Shown: in pieces, positions 25,614 through 34,239 of the stretch
How the letters are laid out: each line of letters starts with the position of its first letter
How positions within the stretch are numbered: the stretch's first letter is position 1
Origin: Candidatus Roizmanbacteria bacterium
GTDB taxonomy: Bacteria; Patescibacteriota; Microgenomatia; UBA1406; GWC2-37-13
Direction of reading: 5' to 3'
Assembly (NCBI GenBank): GCA_012798265.1
Contig: JAAZNM010000005.1
Span: forward strand, 92,046-156,045
Length of the DNA: 64,000 nucleotides
Notes under the pieces: model-generated
The model's input: only the letters and a program-made list of their open reading frames with translations
What the model was told of the DNA's origin: nothing
Database searches by the model: none
Program-made: the position numbers and the translations under genes

Positions 25614-26879
25614 TTAGATGTTTAAGTTAAGATCAATATGCTCAAACGGCCCGATCATCGCCAGATTCATCGACTCTGGTCTGAAAATATCTTTTGCCAG
25701 GCTAACGATCTCTTCTTTGGAGGTTTTTTCGATATCGCCAATCGTTTCTTGAAGAGTCTCCGATGTATCTCTGAGGAGCTTTTTTTTACCGAAAAACGAG
25801 GCGACATTAATAGAGTCTTCAAGCGACAACAATAACCTGCCTTTGGTAAACTCCTTGGCTTTTTGAAGCTCTTCATCAGTTATCCCGTTGACAGATATCT
25901 TCTTGTGTTCGGCCAAGGTCGTCTCTATCGCTTCTTTGATCTTATCCGGATCATTACTGACTCCCGCCTGTGTAACAAAGTTGCCGACATCGGCATATAA
26001 TTCACGACCGGTAGATATATAATAACAAAGTCCCCGCCTCTCCCTAACCTGAATAAAAAGCCTCGATGACATACCTTTACCTAAAATAGTTGACAGAAGA
26101 TCCAGGGCAATCCTCCTCTTGTCAAAAAATGAAAAAGCCCTAAAACCCAAACAAAAATGTGTCTGTTCGGTCTTTTTATACTTAAAATAAACTCTGGGTT
26201 TGTCTTGGTTCTCGACAACTTTGATGAAATCTGTTTGATTACCTTCACGCCATCGGGAAAACTTATCTTCTATAACCGACAGATAGTCTTTGTCGCCAAG
26301 TCCGCCGGCAATCACCAAAACCGCATTTTTAGGATGATACAATTTTTTTATGTACTCCAAAAACATCTTCCTGGTAAAAGTACTGACGGTTTTTTTAAAG
26401 CCGGCGATTTCGTATCCGAGAGGATTATCTTTATAGAGGATCGTTTCAAAGATCTCGCCTATCTTTTGAATTGGTGTATCCTGATACATATTGATCTCTT
26501 CGATGATAACCCCCTTTTCCCTATCGATTTCCTCATCCATAAGTAAAGGATGGAGTACCATATCGGACAAAACATCAATAATGCGTGTAAAGTGCTCGTT
26601 AGTAGCTTTTATCCAATAACCTGTGTGATCTTTTGAGGTAAAGGCATTAAACACTCCTCCCAAACCCTCAACTACCGAAGATATCACGTAAGAAGATGGA
26701 TATTTCCGGCTTCCCTTGAAAGCCATGTGCTCAAAAAAATGAGCTATGCCGTTGTTTTTCTCGTTTTCATAACGGGAACCGGCCCCGACAAGAAGCAAGG
26801 TCGTCAAAGTCGGAAAAGCTTTGGTATCGACCAACACTACCCGCAGACCATTTTTTAGAGTATGGTGACGAGGTAACAT
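25614..26879 (-). CDS. M16 family zinc protease
   Basis: 421 residues, a single-chain M16B-type peptidase. The inverted zinc motif HFFEH is at 47-51 with the downstream Glu about 70 residues later (EIDREKGVIIEEI), and the second non-catalytic half begins near 220 with the substrate arch RERRGLCYY about 283-291. Such enzymes (mitochondrial-processing-peptidase-like or YmxG-like) cleave peptides in a clam-shell. It heads a transcript with pilD and the P-loop kinase gene. TAGAAT (26888-26893) ends 8 nt before the ATG with TTGTTA 17 nt further up. Confidence 0.92.
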   Translation of the reverse strand: MLPRHHTLKNGLRVVLVDTKAFPTLTTLLLVGAGSRYENEKNNGIAHFFEHMAFKGSRKYPSSYVISSVVEGLGGVFNAFTSKDHTGYWIKATNEHFTRIIDVLSDMVLHPLLMDEEIDREKGVIIEEINMYQDTPIQKIGEIFETILYKDNPLGYEIAGFKKTVSTFTRKMFLEYIKKLYHPKNAVLVIAGGLGDKDYLSVIEDKFSRWREGNQTDFIKVVENQDKPRVYFKYKKTEQTHFCLGFRAFSFFDKRRIALDLLSTILGKGMSSRLFIQVRERRGLCYYISTGRELYADVGNFVTQAGVSNDPDKIKEAIETTLAEHKKISVNGITDEELQKAKEFTKGRLLLSLEDSINVASFFGKKKLLRDTSETLQETIGDIEKTSKEEIVSLAKDIFRPESMNLAMIGPFEHIDLNLNI

Positions 26880-26887
26880 AGGTATAT

Positions 26888-26916
26888 ATTCTACCTAAAA
26901 AAACTGTGAGTAACAA
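26888..26916 (-). promoter_or_regulatory. promoter of the M16-pilD operon
   Basis: Minus strand TTGTTA (26911-26916), 17-nt spacer, TAGAAT (26888-26893), then 8 nt to the ATG. Confidence 0.65.
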
Positions 26917-26948
26917 CCTGAAGAATTCTGATAAAATATATTCGATCA

Positions 26949-27019
26949 TCGGGGGTCGTCTAACGGTAGGACAACGGACTCTGAATCCGTTTATCATGGT
27001 TCAAATCCATGCCCCCGAG
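26949..27019 (+). tRNA. tRNA-Gln (anticodon CTG)
   Basis: Acceptor TCGGGGG/CCCCCGA, anticodon stem ACGGA/TCCGT with loop CTCTGAA giving CTG, T arm CATGG-TTCAAAT-CCATG, discriminator G; CCA not encoded. It reads CAG only, so a TTG-anticodon partner must exist elsewhere. Confidence 0.93.
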
Positions 27020-27040
27020 CAAGCCTTAAAATAGCCTCTT

Positions 27041-27493
27041 TTATTTTCTGATCGTCCTCATATTACGATCCCTTTGGCCGGGCAAAAAAGATACCTCGAT
27101 AACCGGATTTTCATAAGGGTGAACCTGCCTTATCGCTTCAACCGCTTTAGGCACTTTTTTTGTCGGACATTGCATCAGTATGCGGGCTGATGGGACCTCT
27201 TCCCTAACTCCGGTCTGACCGATTGCGGGCATAGCTCCATCAACCGGAACAAAGGTCTCTATACCACCTCTTAAGACCATTGCCACTCTTTTATAGCTTT
27301 CCCAGGTATTGCCGGCTCCGGCTTGAGCAGCCGCATCTATGATCCTGTTGATTAATTCTGCCTTGTCCGGACAGTTTACGGCTATCTGGGATATCTCAGG
27401 AAAAACCCTTTCTTTCAGAGAAGATATCGAAAGCAGAAGATTTGTATAAAGATGTAGCAAAGATTCATCAGGCCGGGGTTTGATTTTCTCCAT
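27041..27493 (-). CDS. NIF3/YqfO insert-domain (CutA-like) protein
   Basis: 150 residues. The C-terminal half carries RILMQCPTKKVPKAVEAI, then HPYENPVIEVSFLP, which matches the HPYExPAxDV segment of the PII/CutA-like domain found in YqfO/NIF3 proteins; the N-terminal 60 residues are helical and not recognised. These small domains bind ligands and trimerise, but the role is unknown. TATAAT (27504-27509) ends 10 nt upstream. It diverges from the methyltransferase-like gene. Confidence 0.6.
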   Translation of the reverse strand: MEKIKPRPDESLLHLYTNLLLSISSLKERVFPEISQIAVNCPDKAELINRIIDAAAQAGAGNTWESYKRVAMVLRGGIETFVPVDGAMPAIGQTGVREEVPSARILMQCPTKKVPKAVEAIRQVHPYENPVIEVSFLPGQRDRNMRTIRK

Positions 27494-27559
27494 TATAGCC
27501 TATATTATAATGCCATAAGGATGAAAAATCAATGTTTGTATTATCGCAATACTCCAAAC

Positions 27560-27588
27560 TTGACAAAAACCTTGAAATAAGGGATAAT
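27560..27588 (+). promoter_or_regulatory. consensus promoter of the methyltransferase-like gene
   Basis: TTGACA (27560-27565), 17-nt spacer, GATAAT (27583-27588); the ATG is 16 nt downstream, leaving a leader of about 10 nt. Confidence 0.8.
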
Positions 27589-27604
27589 ATATCTTTAAAT
27601 TACT

Positions 27605-28522
27605 ATGGCTCAATCACGAATAGACTGTTGGGTACCGGGCAGAGAAAAACAACTAAGCCGACTGGCGACTGGCATTCCTTTTGCCCAGGCTATGCTTGGC
27701 ATCAACACACAGACATCAATTAACCATATCGAGATGACTGAATTCCCGATCGCCGATCCCTGGAGCCAACTGATGCAACAGGCCACCAGAAGATTGGCGG
27801 AAGCTGGCGGATGCGATTATAAAACTCTACTGGGACTTGGTATAGGAGATGGCCGCAACGAAAGAATTGCCGCAAACATCGTTAACTCCCGCGGAGCCCA
27901 CCTGGAAGGAATCATCGGCGTCGATATTGACAGCCGAAAACTTGCCTTAGCTTTAAAAAATCTTCATAATGATAACTTCGACGGACTGTTGAAAAAAGGC
28001 AGCATCCGACTATATGAGGGCGATGCCACTACTTTTCTAAACAGCTGGAACAACCATCAAGACAAACCCTTTTCCGGAGTGGCTTTTATGTGCCTGCCGC
28101 AAACCAAAGGAATGGGAACCTCTTCAGATGTTGTCAACGCAGATGAATCTCATAAACCTTTTGAACAAGACTGGGATAAATACGGACTGTCTCTGAACGC
28201 AGCGACTCTGTCCAGCTTAAGGAATATCGCGTCTGACGAAGCAACGACTTTACTCGTACTAAGCGGCCGGTTACCGGAAAAGATCAGAAAAAAATTGATA
28301 AATGATACCGGCTGGCAGATTAATGATTCAATCAACGGTCGGGTAAAACAAGATAAAGATACTCCTTTGGACTGGATGTTGGAACTTAAAGATATAGATG
28401 ACGGAACTCTGTTTTACGACGAACAAGGTCAATCACTTCCGATAACAGAGGCGGTCAACCGACATAATCAAGGACTGCCCATCTATCATGACGTCTACGT
28501 CTATCAAATCCAACCCAAATAA
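27605..28522 (+). CDS. class I SAM-dependent methyltransferase-like protein
   Basis: 305 residues. LLGLGIGDGRNERIA (about 75-89) is a glycine-rich SAM loop and IIGVDIDSRKLALALKNL (about 103-120) is the acidic motif II strand and helix, followed by RLYEGDATTFL (motif III). At motif IV, where N6/Q-specific HemK-type enzymes have NPPY, the sequence is MCLPQTKG, so the substrate differs or is unknown. The C-terminal 100 residues are unrecognised. It has its own consensus promoter and is followed by tRNA-Lys. Confidence 0.65.
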   Translation: MAQSRIDCWVPGREKQLSRLATGIPFAQAMLGINTQTSINHIEMTEFPIADPWSQLMQQATRRLAEAGGCDYKTLLGLGIGDGRNERIAANIVNSRGAHLEGIIGVDIDSRKLALALKNLHNDNFDGLLKKGSIRLYEGDATTFLNSWNNHQDKPFSGVAFMCLPQTKGMGTSSDVVNADESHKPFEQDWDKYGLSLNAATLSSLRNIASDEATTLLVLSGRLPEKIRKKLINDTGWQINDSINGRVKQDKDTPLDWMLELKDIDDGTLFYDEQGQSLPITEAVNRHNQGLPIYHDVYVYQIQPK

Positions 28523-28524
28523 CA

Positions 28525-28553
28525 TTGCGGTGACCGGTTTTGATTGCTATAAT
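28525..28553 (+). promoter_or_regulatory. promoter of tRNA-Lys
   Basis: TTGCGG (28525-28530), 17-nt spacer ending in TGC, TATAAT (28548-28553): an extended -10 promoter 17 nt before the tRNA. Confidence 0.65.
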
Positions 28554-28570
28554 TAGTACTTAATATTCTA

Positions 28571-28643
28571 GGGTCCATAGCTCAATTGGTAGAGCAGCAG
28601 CCTTTTAAGCTGTTGGTTCTGGGTTCGAGTCCCAGTGGGCTCA
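28571..28643 (+). tRNA. tRNA-Lys (anticodon TTT)
   Basis: Acceptor GGGTCCA/TGGGCTC, D arm GCTC-AATTGGTA-GAGC, anticodon stem GCAGC/GCTGT with loop CTTTTAA giving TTT, T arm CTGGG-TTCGAGT-CCCAG, discriminator A; CCA not encoded. Confidence 0.96.
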
Positions 28644-28647
28644 CACT

Positions 28648-29034
28648 TTATCTACGTGAAGTTTTGCCTCTTGAAGATAATCTCAAACTCACGCTGTCAA
28701 AAACATTGGCTCGGGGATTTTGTTTGGTGAGTCGTATGACCTCCTTATCGAGTTGACTATAAATGACCGCCTGGTTCTGGTAATTCTGATCGTCAACCGT
28801 AAATACCGTCTGGAGACTGCCTTTTTCCATAAGAGCTATCTGGGCTGTCTCTCCACTGGCCACGGTTAAAGTACGGCTGTTTTTTTTATCTTTCGTTTTA
28901 CCGGTTTTCCCGCCGGAAAGCAGCTCTAGATAATAACCCGGATCGGCTTTTATTCTGACCAAACCCAGAAGAATAATAGGTATAAGCGGAGTTAAGTCAG
29001 CCAAAGCCTCAGACTGGCCAAGTTCGTGCAACAT
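28648..29034 (-). CDS. hypothetical protein
   Basis: 128 residues, unrecognised. There is a moderately hydrophobic segment near the N-terminus (TPLIPIILLGLVRI, about 15-28), then a Lys/Gly-rich loop and a mixed alpha-beta region (TLTVASGETAQIALM) ending in a basic tail. It could be a small single-pass membrane protein, but no function can be read. A clear promoter lies directly upstream and the gene ends 4 nt from tRNA-Lys on the other strand. Confidence 0.55.
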   Translation of the reverse strand: MLHELGQSEALADLTPLIPIILLGLVRIKADPGYYLELLSGGKTGKTKDKKNSRTLTVASGETAQIALMEKGSLQTVFTVDDQNYQNQAVIYSQLDKEVIRLTKQNPRANVFDSVSLRLSSRGKTSRR

Positions 29035-29040
29035 CAGTCA

Positions 29041-29068
29041 ATTCTAACATAAAAAAACCGTAGGTCAA
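29041..29068 (-). promoter_or_regulatory. promoter of the hypothetical gene ending at 28648
   Basis: Minus strand TTGACC (29063-29068), 16-nt spacer, TAGAAT (29041-29046), then 6 nt to the ATG at 29034. Confidence 0.7.
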
Positions 29069-29083
29069 TCAAGGGACACCTTA

Positions 29084-29662
29084 CTACGACCTTTCGTAAA
29101 TATAGGTTCTTCCTTTGATAATTTTCTCGATCAGGCTTTTATTAAGTATCCGTTCGTGCAATTTTCTTTTATTTGGTTGCCAGTGCCTATCGACCTTCAG
29201 ATCGTTCTCATGAATATGAAGATGTTTGACTCTTTCTGGAAATCGTTTCAAAACAATATTTGTTACCCTTCTTCGCGCTTCCTGTTTATCTTTTGACCCG
29301 AGCATCAAATGGCCGGTATCAATACATAAATTAATGTTGCCAGGTATCTTGTCCCAATCTATCTGGCCGTATTTCAAATCCCATGTGCCGTAGTTTAAAA
29401 GCGGGGCATTCTCCCAACAAAGGTTAACTTTAAACAAACGGCTCAAAAACTCGCCGAATTTGATCAGTCTATATCCTTTATCATAGGATTTTGGGAATTG
29501 TTTTGGATGTTGAATCTCTAAGGGAAGATGTTGGGTAAGAGTTGTGTAGCGACGGACTTTGGCTAAAAAAATACTGATAAATAAGTATGAATAATGACGC
29601 CAGGAAGTCGGCGTGAATAATGGGACGGCGTGTCCGTGATTATTTTGTACCCTTATTTTCAT
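29084..29662 (-). CDS. sugar phosphate isomerase/epimerase-like TIM-barrel protein
   Basis: 192 residues, shorter than the usual 250-280 of the AP-endonuclease-2/xylose-isomerase-like barrel. Visible barrel parts are NLCWENAPLL (metal-binding Glu), INLCIDTGHLML (Asp/His) and VKHLHIHEND (His). The first one or two barrel strands seem to be missing or degraded. It overlaps the upstream phosphotransferase-like gene by 4 bases (ATGA), so it is translated with it; a shared small-molecule (sugar) substrate is possible but not shown. Confidence 0.7.
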   Translation of the reverse strand: MKIRVQNNHGHAVPLFTPTSWRHYSYLFISIFLAKVRRYTTLTQHLPLEIQHPKQFPKSYDKGYRLIKFGEFLSRLFKVNLCWENAPLLNYGTWDLKYGQIDWDKIPGNINLCIDTGHLMLGSKDKQEARRRVTNIVLKRFPERVKHLHIHENDLKVDRHWQPNKRKLHERILNKSLIEKIIKGRTYIYERS

Positions 29663-30456
29663 GATTGAACCAGTTTTGTTAACAGAGCCGCTTGTTTGTG
29701 ATAAAATCCATCCGGCCCCTCATCCAAGTATACCTGAGGAGAAGTTATATGAGCCAAGTATCGAAAACTTTGAAATTTAATAAATTCATTCAAGGTATCT
29801 TTGTCCGGAACCATACCGTAACCGCGCCAAAATTCCTCTTCCCCTCCAAAAAACCCGATAATGAACTGTTGAACGCTGACAAAATCATGATAAGGAGTGT
29901 ACGGTCTTGTATATTCCCAATCGATCACCCGAGGCAATCCGCTCCGAGCATCTTTTATCAGATGCCTAAACCAAAAATCACCGTGGGTAACAGTCGTTCC
30001 TAATTCATATACCTTTTCCCAATTTACGTCAAAATCAACCGTCGATACCCCAATTAATTCCAACATCGTTTGCGCGTGTGATTTATGTGAGGCAATCTCG
30101 ACTTTTTTTTCGAATGATTCCTTAAGATATTGAGGCGGATCGTTAAAACGGACGCTATGAATTTGTCTCAACACCTCACCGGCCTGTTCATGGACTTTTT
30201 CTCCTTGCTGGGATAAGACTTCAAAGCTATCACCAGGAATAAGTTCTTGGACCATCATCAGATTATTAAAATCGGCCTCAATTAATCCTGGGGCTAAACC
30301 TGGAAATTTTTTTAAAGCGTACAACTCTCTTCTGAATCTGATTGAAGGATTGGTGGCAGAAAAAGTAGATTCTTGATATGTTTTATATACGAGACCGGAT
30401 TCACGATCAACCGTAGTTCCGTTGACATAACCACCATTAAGTTTTTCCCTAGCCAT
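29659..30456 (-). CDS. APH/choline-kinase-like phosphotransferase
   Basis: 265 residues with a protein-kinase-like fold. YVNGTTVDRESGLVYKTY is the N-lobe Gly-loop and Lys, LMMVQELIPGD is the hinge, THGDFWFRHLI is the catalytic loop with Asp, and VIDWEYTRPYTPYHDFV is the metal-binding Asp loop. Members phosphorylate aminoglycosides, choline, homoserine or sugars; which of these is not evident, and there is no reason to call it a resistance gene. It is coupled to the TIM-barrel gene. Confidence 0.8.
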   Translation of the reverse strand: MAREKLNGGYVNGTTVDRESGLVYKTYQESTFSATNPSIRFRRELYALKKFPGLAPGLIEADFNNLMMVQELIPGDSFEVLSQQGEKVHEQAGEVLRQIHSVRFNDPPQYLKESFEKKVEIASHKSHAQTMLELIGVSTVDFDVNWEKVYELGTTVTHGDFWFRHLIKDARSGLPRVIDWEYTRPYTPYHDFVSVQQFIIGFFGGEEEFWRGYGMVPDKDTLNEFIKFQSFRYLAHITSPQVYLDEGPDGFYHKQAALLTKLVQS

Positions 30457-30524
30457 TATTGATCAATAACCTATAATACTAGCTATTATATATTAAATTT
30501 TTAAAAAAACAAAAAAAGAAGGTT

Positions 30525-33194
30525 CTAGCCGGCTAAAACAATGTTCAATATCTTTCCTTTGACATAAATTGCCTTATATTTTTTGCCGCCGATGAATTTG
30601 GATACTTTTTCGTCTTTTACGGCTGATTCTATGATTTTTTTCTCGGAGAGATCTTGACGACTTAGAACTACAAATGACCTTAATCTGCCGTCTACTTGAA
30701 CCGGAATCTTCAATTCTTCCTCAACCACAAGATCACCGGATTTTGGCCAGTTTGACAGATGAATCGAGTTCTTTTCCCCAAAAACGTTAAGCCAGATCTC
30801 TTCGGTAATAAACGGGGCAAATGGCGCCAATATCTGTAAAAACTTTTTTGCCTCATCCACGTCAAGTGACTCACTTGCCAATGGCTTGTTGAAACGCTCC
30901 CAATCATTTAAAAACTCCATCATCGCCGCAATAGCTGTATTGAACTTTGTTTGAGGAATATCGTCGGTGACTTTCTGTATGGTTTTATTCAACTTACCGA
31001 TAAGTTTTTTTTTGTCATCTTCTATTTTGGATGTTATCGGATTAAATTTGAAACTGTGGTATATCTTCCAAACACGGTTTAAAAAACGATAAGCCCCCTG
31101 TAATGCGGTAGTTGACCAAGCTATTTCCTGATTGAAAGGAGCCATAAACATCTCGTAGATCCTTAGAGCATCGGCGCCGTACTCAAGTACGACATCGTCA
31201 GGATTTATGATGTTGCCAAATGATTTGCTCATTTTCCGATGATCTTCGGCGATTACCATTCCGACGTTACGCAGTCTCAAGAAAGGTTCGGAAAAATCCA
31301 AAAGTCCCAGATCCTGCATCGCCTTAACCCAAAACCTGGAATAAAGGAGGTGAAGAACGGCATGTTCGGCTCCTCCTAAATACCAATCCACTGGCAGCCA
31401 TTTTTTGATCGAAGCTCTAAATTCCAAATCCCAAGTTCCAAACAAGTTTTGTTCTTTGTTATTTGGATTCTTTTTGTAATTTGAAATTTGTGATTTGGAA
31501 TTTATTTTTTGCGAAGCAAATCGCAAAAAATACCAACAACTTCCGGCCCAGTTGGGCATCGTATCGGTCTCTCTTTTTGCCGAAGCGCCACAATGTGGGC
31601 ATTTTGTTTCGACCCATCCTTTTATTTTTGTCAAAGGGGATTCTCCGGTACCGGTAGGTTCGTAACTTTTTGTATACGGCAACTCCAATGGTAAAGATTG
31701 TTCAACTAATGGAAACCATCCAGCCATGTTTTTTGTTATATTTTTATCTTGTTTTGATATATTTTGATGTGATTTACTGAACCTTATTCCTTCATCTGTT
31801 TTCCACCAGGAAATATTTTGATCAGCGCAATTCTTGCAAAAAACCATCGGGATTGGTTCTCCCCAGTAACGCTGGCGGGAGAATATCCAATCACGCAAAT
31901 GATAAGTAACAACTCTTTTTCCCCAACCTTTTTTTTCTATAAAATCCATTATCTTATTTGTCGCGTCTTGGGTACCCAATTCATCCAAAAAACCAGAATT
32001 GATCATCGTTCCTCCCCCCTCTTCAACCTGTTCTTTTTTAGTTATCGGAGTTTTATCTCCGTCTTTACCAACAACCACCCTGATTACGTCAAGACCAAAC
32101 GTTTTGGCAAACTCGAAGTCACGCACATCGTGACCGGGGACACCGACGACCGCACCGGTCCCAAATTCAGACAAAACAAAATCAGAAGTCCAGATCGGCA
32201 TCAATCTATTATTTAAATTATTGACGGCATAAAAACCGGTAAAAGCACCGGTTTTTTTCCGTCTTTCATTAATCCTTTCTTGATCGGTCTTGGCCAATGA
32301 TTTTTTAACGTATTCTTCCAAATCTTTTTTTATCCAGTCGTCTGTTTTTATCTTTCCGCTTATAATCTTTTTTACAAAATCATGTTCAGGGGCCAAAACT
32401 ATGAAAGTTGCTCCGAAATTAGTGTCCGGCCTGGTGGTAAAAACCGTAATCTTCTCATCTATCGCCGACCGATCTTTATTACTTACTTTATAGGCAATAT
32501 TTATTCCCTCTTTTTTTCCAATCCAATTTTTTTGCATTTCGAGAATCCCCTCCGGCCAATCCAGATTCTCAAGATCGTTAAGTAATCTATCGGCATAAGA
32601 AGTGATTCTGAAAATCCATTGAGGTAACTCTTTTCTGGTAATCGGCCTACCGCATCTTTCGTGAGTACCATCTGACAAAACCTCTTCCTCTGCCAAACCG
32701 GTTTTACAAAACTCACAAAAATAAACGGGCGTATTTTTTTTATATAAAAGCCCCATTTTGAAAAACTGGATAAAAAGCCATTGGGTTAAACGGTAATATG
32801 CGGGGTCAATCGTCGACAACTCCCTATTCCAATCGTAAGATAAACCCAACATAGACATCTGTTTCTTAAAGTTTTTGATATTATCAGGAACCATGTCCAT
32901 CGGATTTTTTTTGGCTTTTATAGCGGCATTCTCCGCCGGCAGTCCAAAAGCATCCCAACCCATCGGGTGCATAACCGCTTTTTGATTCATCCTAAAAAAC
33001 CTTGCCAAAACATCCGTACCTGTATATATACGGACGTGACCAACATGTAAACCGGCGCCGGACGGATAAGGAAACATTGACAAAGCGTATATCTTTTCCT
33101 TTTTCCCATCAGGGGAAACAGTTTTGTGTACTTGGTTCTTTTCCCAGTAGGCGTTTATTTTTTTTTCAAACTCTCCCGGGATATATTTTTGCAT
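30525..33194 (-). CDS. leuS: leucyl-tRNA synthetase with an in-frame repeat-derived insertion
   Basis: 889 residues. Class I signatures are PSGAGLHVGH (44-53, HIGH) and KMSKS (654-658); the CP1 editing domain is present (TTRPDTNFGATF, then GVPGHDVRDFEFA) and the C-terminal anticodon and tail domains follow. Between LRF and WLPVDWYLGG, about residues 560-597, there are some two dozen more residues than usual, reading SKSQISNYKKNPNNKE then NLFGTWDLEF. That stretch is encoded by a copy of the dispersed A/T-rich inverted repeat. TATAAT (33202-33207) ends 7 nt before the ATG, predicting a leaderless mRNA. Charges tRNA-Leu. Confidence 0.96.
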   Translation of the reverse strand: MQKYIPGEFEKKINAYWEKNQVHKTVSPDGKKEKIYALSMFPYPSGAGLHVGHVRIYTGTDVLARFFRMNQKAVMHPMGWDAFGLPAENAAIKAKKNPMDMVPDNIKNFKKQMSMLGLSYDWNRELSTIDPAYYRLTQWLFIQFFKMGLLYKKNTPVYFCEFCKTGLAEEEVLSDGTHERCGRPITRKELPQWIFRITSYADRLLNDLENLDWPEGILEMQKNWIGKKEGINIAYKVSNKDRSAIDEKITVFTTRPDTNFGATFIVLAPEHDFVKKIISGKIKTDDWIKKDLEEYVKKSLAKTDQERINERRKKTGAFTGFYAVNNLNNRLMPIWTSDFVLSEFGTGAVVGVPGHDVRDFEFAKTFGLDVIRVVVGKDGDKTPITKKEQVEEGGGTMINSGFLDELGTQDATNKIMDFIEKKGWGKRVVTYHLRDWIFSRQRYWGEPIPMVFCKNCADQNISWWKTDEGIRFSKSHQNISKQDKNITKNMAGWFPLVEQSLPLELPYTKSYEPTGTGESPLTKIKGWVETKCPHCGASAKRETDTMPNWAGSCWYFLRFASQKINSKSQISNYKKNPNNKEQNLFGTWDLEFRASIKKWLPVDWYLGGAEHAVLHLLYSRFWVKAMQDLGLLDFSEPFLRLRNVGMVIAEDHRKMSKSFGNIINPDDVVLEYGADALRIYEMFMAPFNQEIAWSTTALQGAYRFLNRVWKIYHSFKFNPITSKIEDDKKKLIGKLNKTIQKVTDDIPQTKFNTAIAAMMEFLNDWERFNKPLASESLDVDEAKKFLQILAPFAPFITEEIWLNVFGEKNSIHLSNWPKSGDLVVEEELKIPVQVDGRLRSFVVLSRQDLSEKKIIESAVKDEKVSKFIGGKKYKAIYVKGKILNIVLAG
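31418..31530. repeat. inverted-repeat element inserted inside leuS
   Basis: Perfect 12-bp inverted ends AAATTCCAAATC (31419-31430) and GATTTGGAATTT (31492-31503) enclose CCAAG/TTTG words. Immediately next to it is a perfect 10-bp hairpin, TTTTTTGCGA (31505-31514), loop AGCAAA, TCGCAAAAAA (31521-31530). The reading frame of leuS is open throughout. Confidence 0.8.
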
Positions 33195-33227
33195 AGAAGA
33201 AATTATAGCAGAGTTTATTTAAAAAAA

Positions 33228-34214
33228 TTAAACCCTGTCGAATTTTGATATGATTACCGCTACTTTAGCCTTCATCTTTTCGGTAACCTCTACGACTACC
33301 GCTCCGAACTGCCAATGACCGTACAAAACAAGCGATCCGACCGGAGACAGTATAATTGACGGAAGAACAAGAAGATCTTCCTCTCCGTCTATCGTCATAA
33401 TCGTCGGACCTTTACCGTTTATAAAATCTTTTATTGTTCGATCCAGTCTGTCGACCGCTCTTCGGTCAACTGTCCCCGGAGCATTAATAGACCTTGTTTG
33501 TCTGTAATTTGAGGGGGGTCTCATCGGAGTAAGTTTTTCCCGTTTTGTCTTATGGTCGATTATTACGATATTTGGCCGTACCCCTTGCTGCCAGAGTTTT
33601 TGAGTTATAATATCTCCGACCGTAATAATTAACTTTGATGAAGGTAATAACTTTTTGGGGAAAAAAATCGTGCCCAAAGGTATCCGCAAAAATTCACGTA
33701 GGTTATCCGGTAATATCAATTTTTTTCCGTGGAAATAAAGTTCTTTGATCAATCTCCCTTTTTCATCAATCTCCCCCGATCTTATCCTGTACGAAGAAAC
33801 TGGTTTTTTGTCGTCTGACAGACGATAAGGTACGCAAATTATCCGTAGAGACGGCCATCCTTTTTTCGACCTTTTTTTATTGATGATCAAAGCATTTTTT
33901 TTTGTTTGGCTTGATACGACAATTGCCTCAATCGTTTTGTCGGTAAGACTCGTGCCATAAATATTTTCAATTTTTATCAAACTTGATCTTTTTAACCAAC
34001 CTTTTTTTTCAAGGAAGCCAATTACGTGTTTTTTCCTTATCGAAAAAGTCTCGATTGTCGCCGATAACGGTTTCTTCTGAAACATTCTGTTACCGACAAT
34101 TCCTATGGTCACTTTTTGCCCTTTTGTAAAAGCAGTTTTCAATATCTCCTGATGGCCAAGATGAAAATGATCAAAAGTGCCGCCGACAATAATATGAGAA
34201 TATTTTTTAACCAT
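33228..34214 (-). CDS. fused phosphopantetheine adenylyltransferase and DUF359 (GTP-dependent dephospho-CoA kinase-type) protein
   Basis: 328 residues in two halves. Residues 1-155 are an archaeal/eukaryotic-type PPAT: VGGTFDHFHLGH (10-21) is the nucleotidyltransferase HxGH motif and SSYRIRSGEID (140-150) is the C-terminal motif of archaeal PPAT. Residues about 170-325 match DUF359: TVGDIITQKL (198-207), IDHKTKR (219-225), DGEEDLLVLP (276-285) and LYGHWQFGAVVVEV (297-310). DUF359 proteins in archaea are GTP-dependent dephospho-CoA kinases. The protein would therefore carry out the last two steps of CoA synthesis in one chain. Confidence 0.85.
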   Translation of the reverse strand: MVKKYSHIIVGGTFDHFHLGHQEILKTAFTKGQKVTIGIVGNRMFQKKPLSATIETFSIRKKHVIGFLEKKGWLKRSSLIKIENIYGTSLTDKTIEAIVVSSQTKKNALIINKKRSKKGWPSLRIICVPYRLSDDKKPVSSYRIRSGEIDEKGRLIKELYFHGKKLILPDNLREFLRIPLGTIFFPKKLLPSSKLIITVGDIITQKLWQQGVRPNIVIIDHKTKREKLTPMRPPSNYRQTRSINAPGTVDRRAVDRLDRTIKDFINGKGPTIMTIDGEEDLLVLPSIILSPVGSLVLYGHWQFGAVVVEVTEKMKAKVAVIISKFDRV

Positions 34215-34239
34215 CGGGTATATTTTACTACAAACCTCT

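Noticed and set aside
29659..30456. Aminoglycoside resistance gene
   Set aside because: The APH fold is clear but it is shared by many small-molecule kinases; nothing in the context suggests resistance.
31418..31530. Intein or group II intron in leuS
   Set aside because: The insertion is about 110 bp with no splicing or endonuclease motifs; frame stays open, and the segment is built from repeat words.
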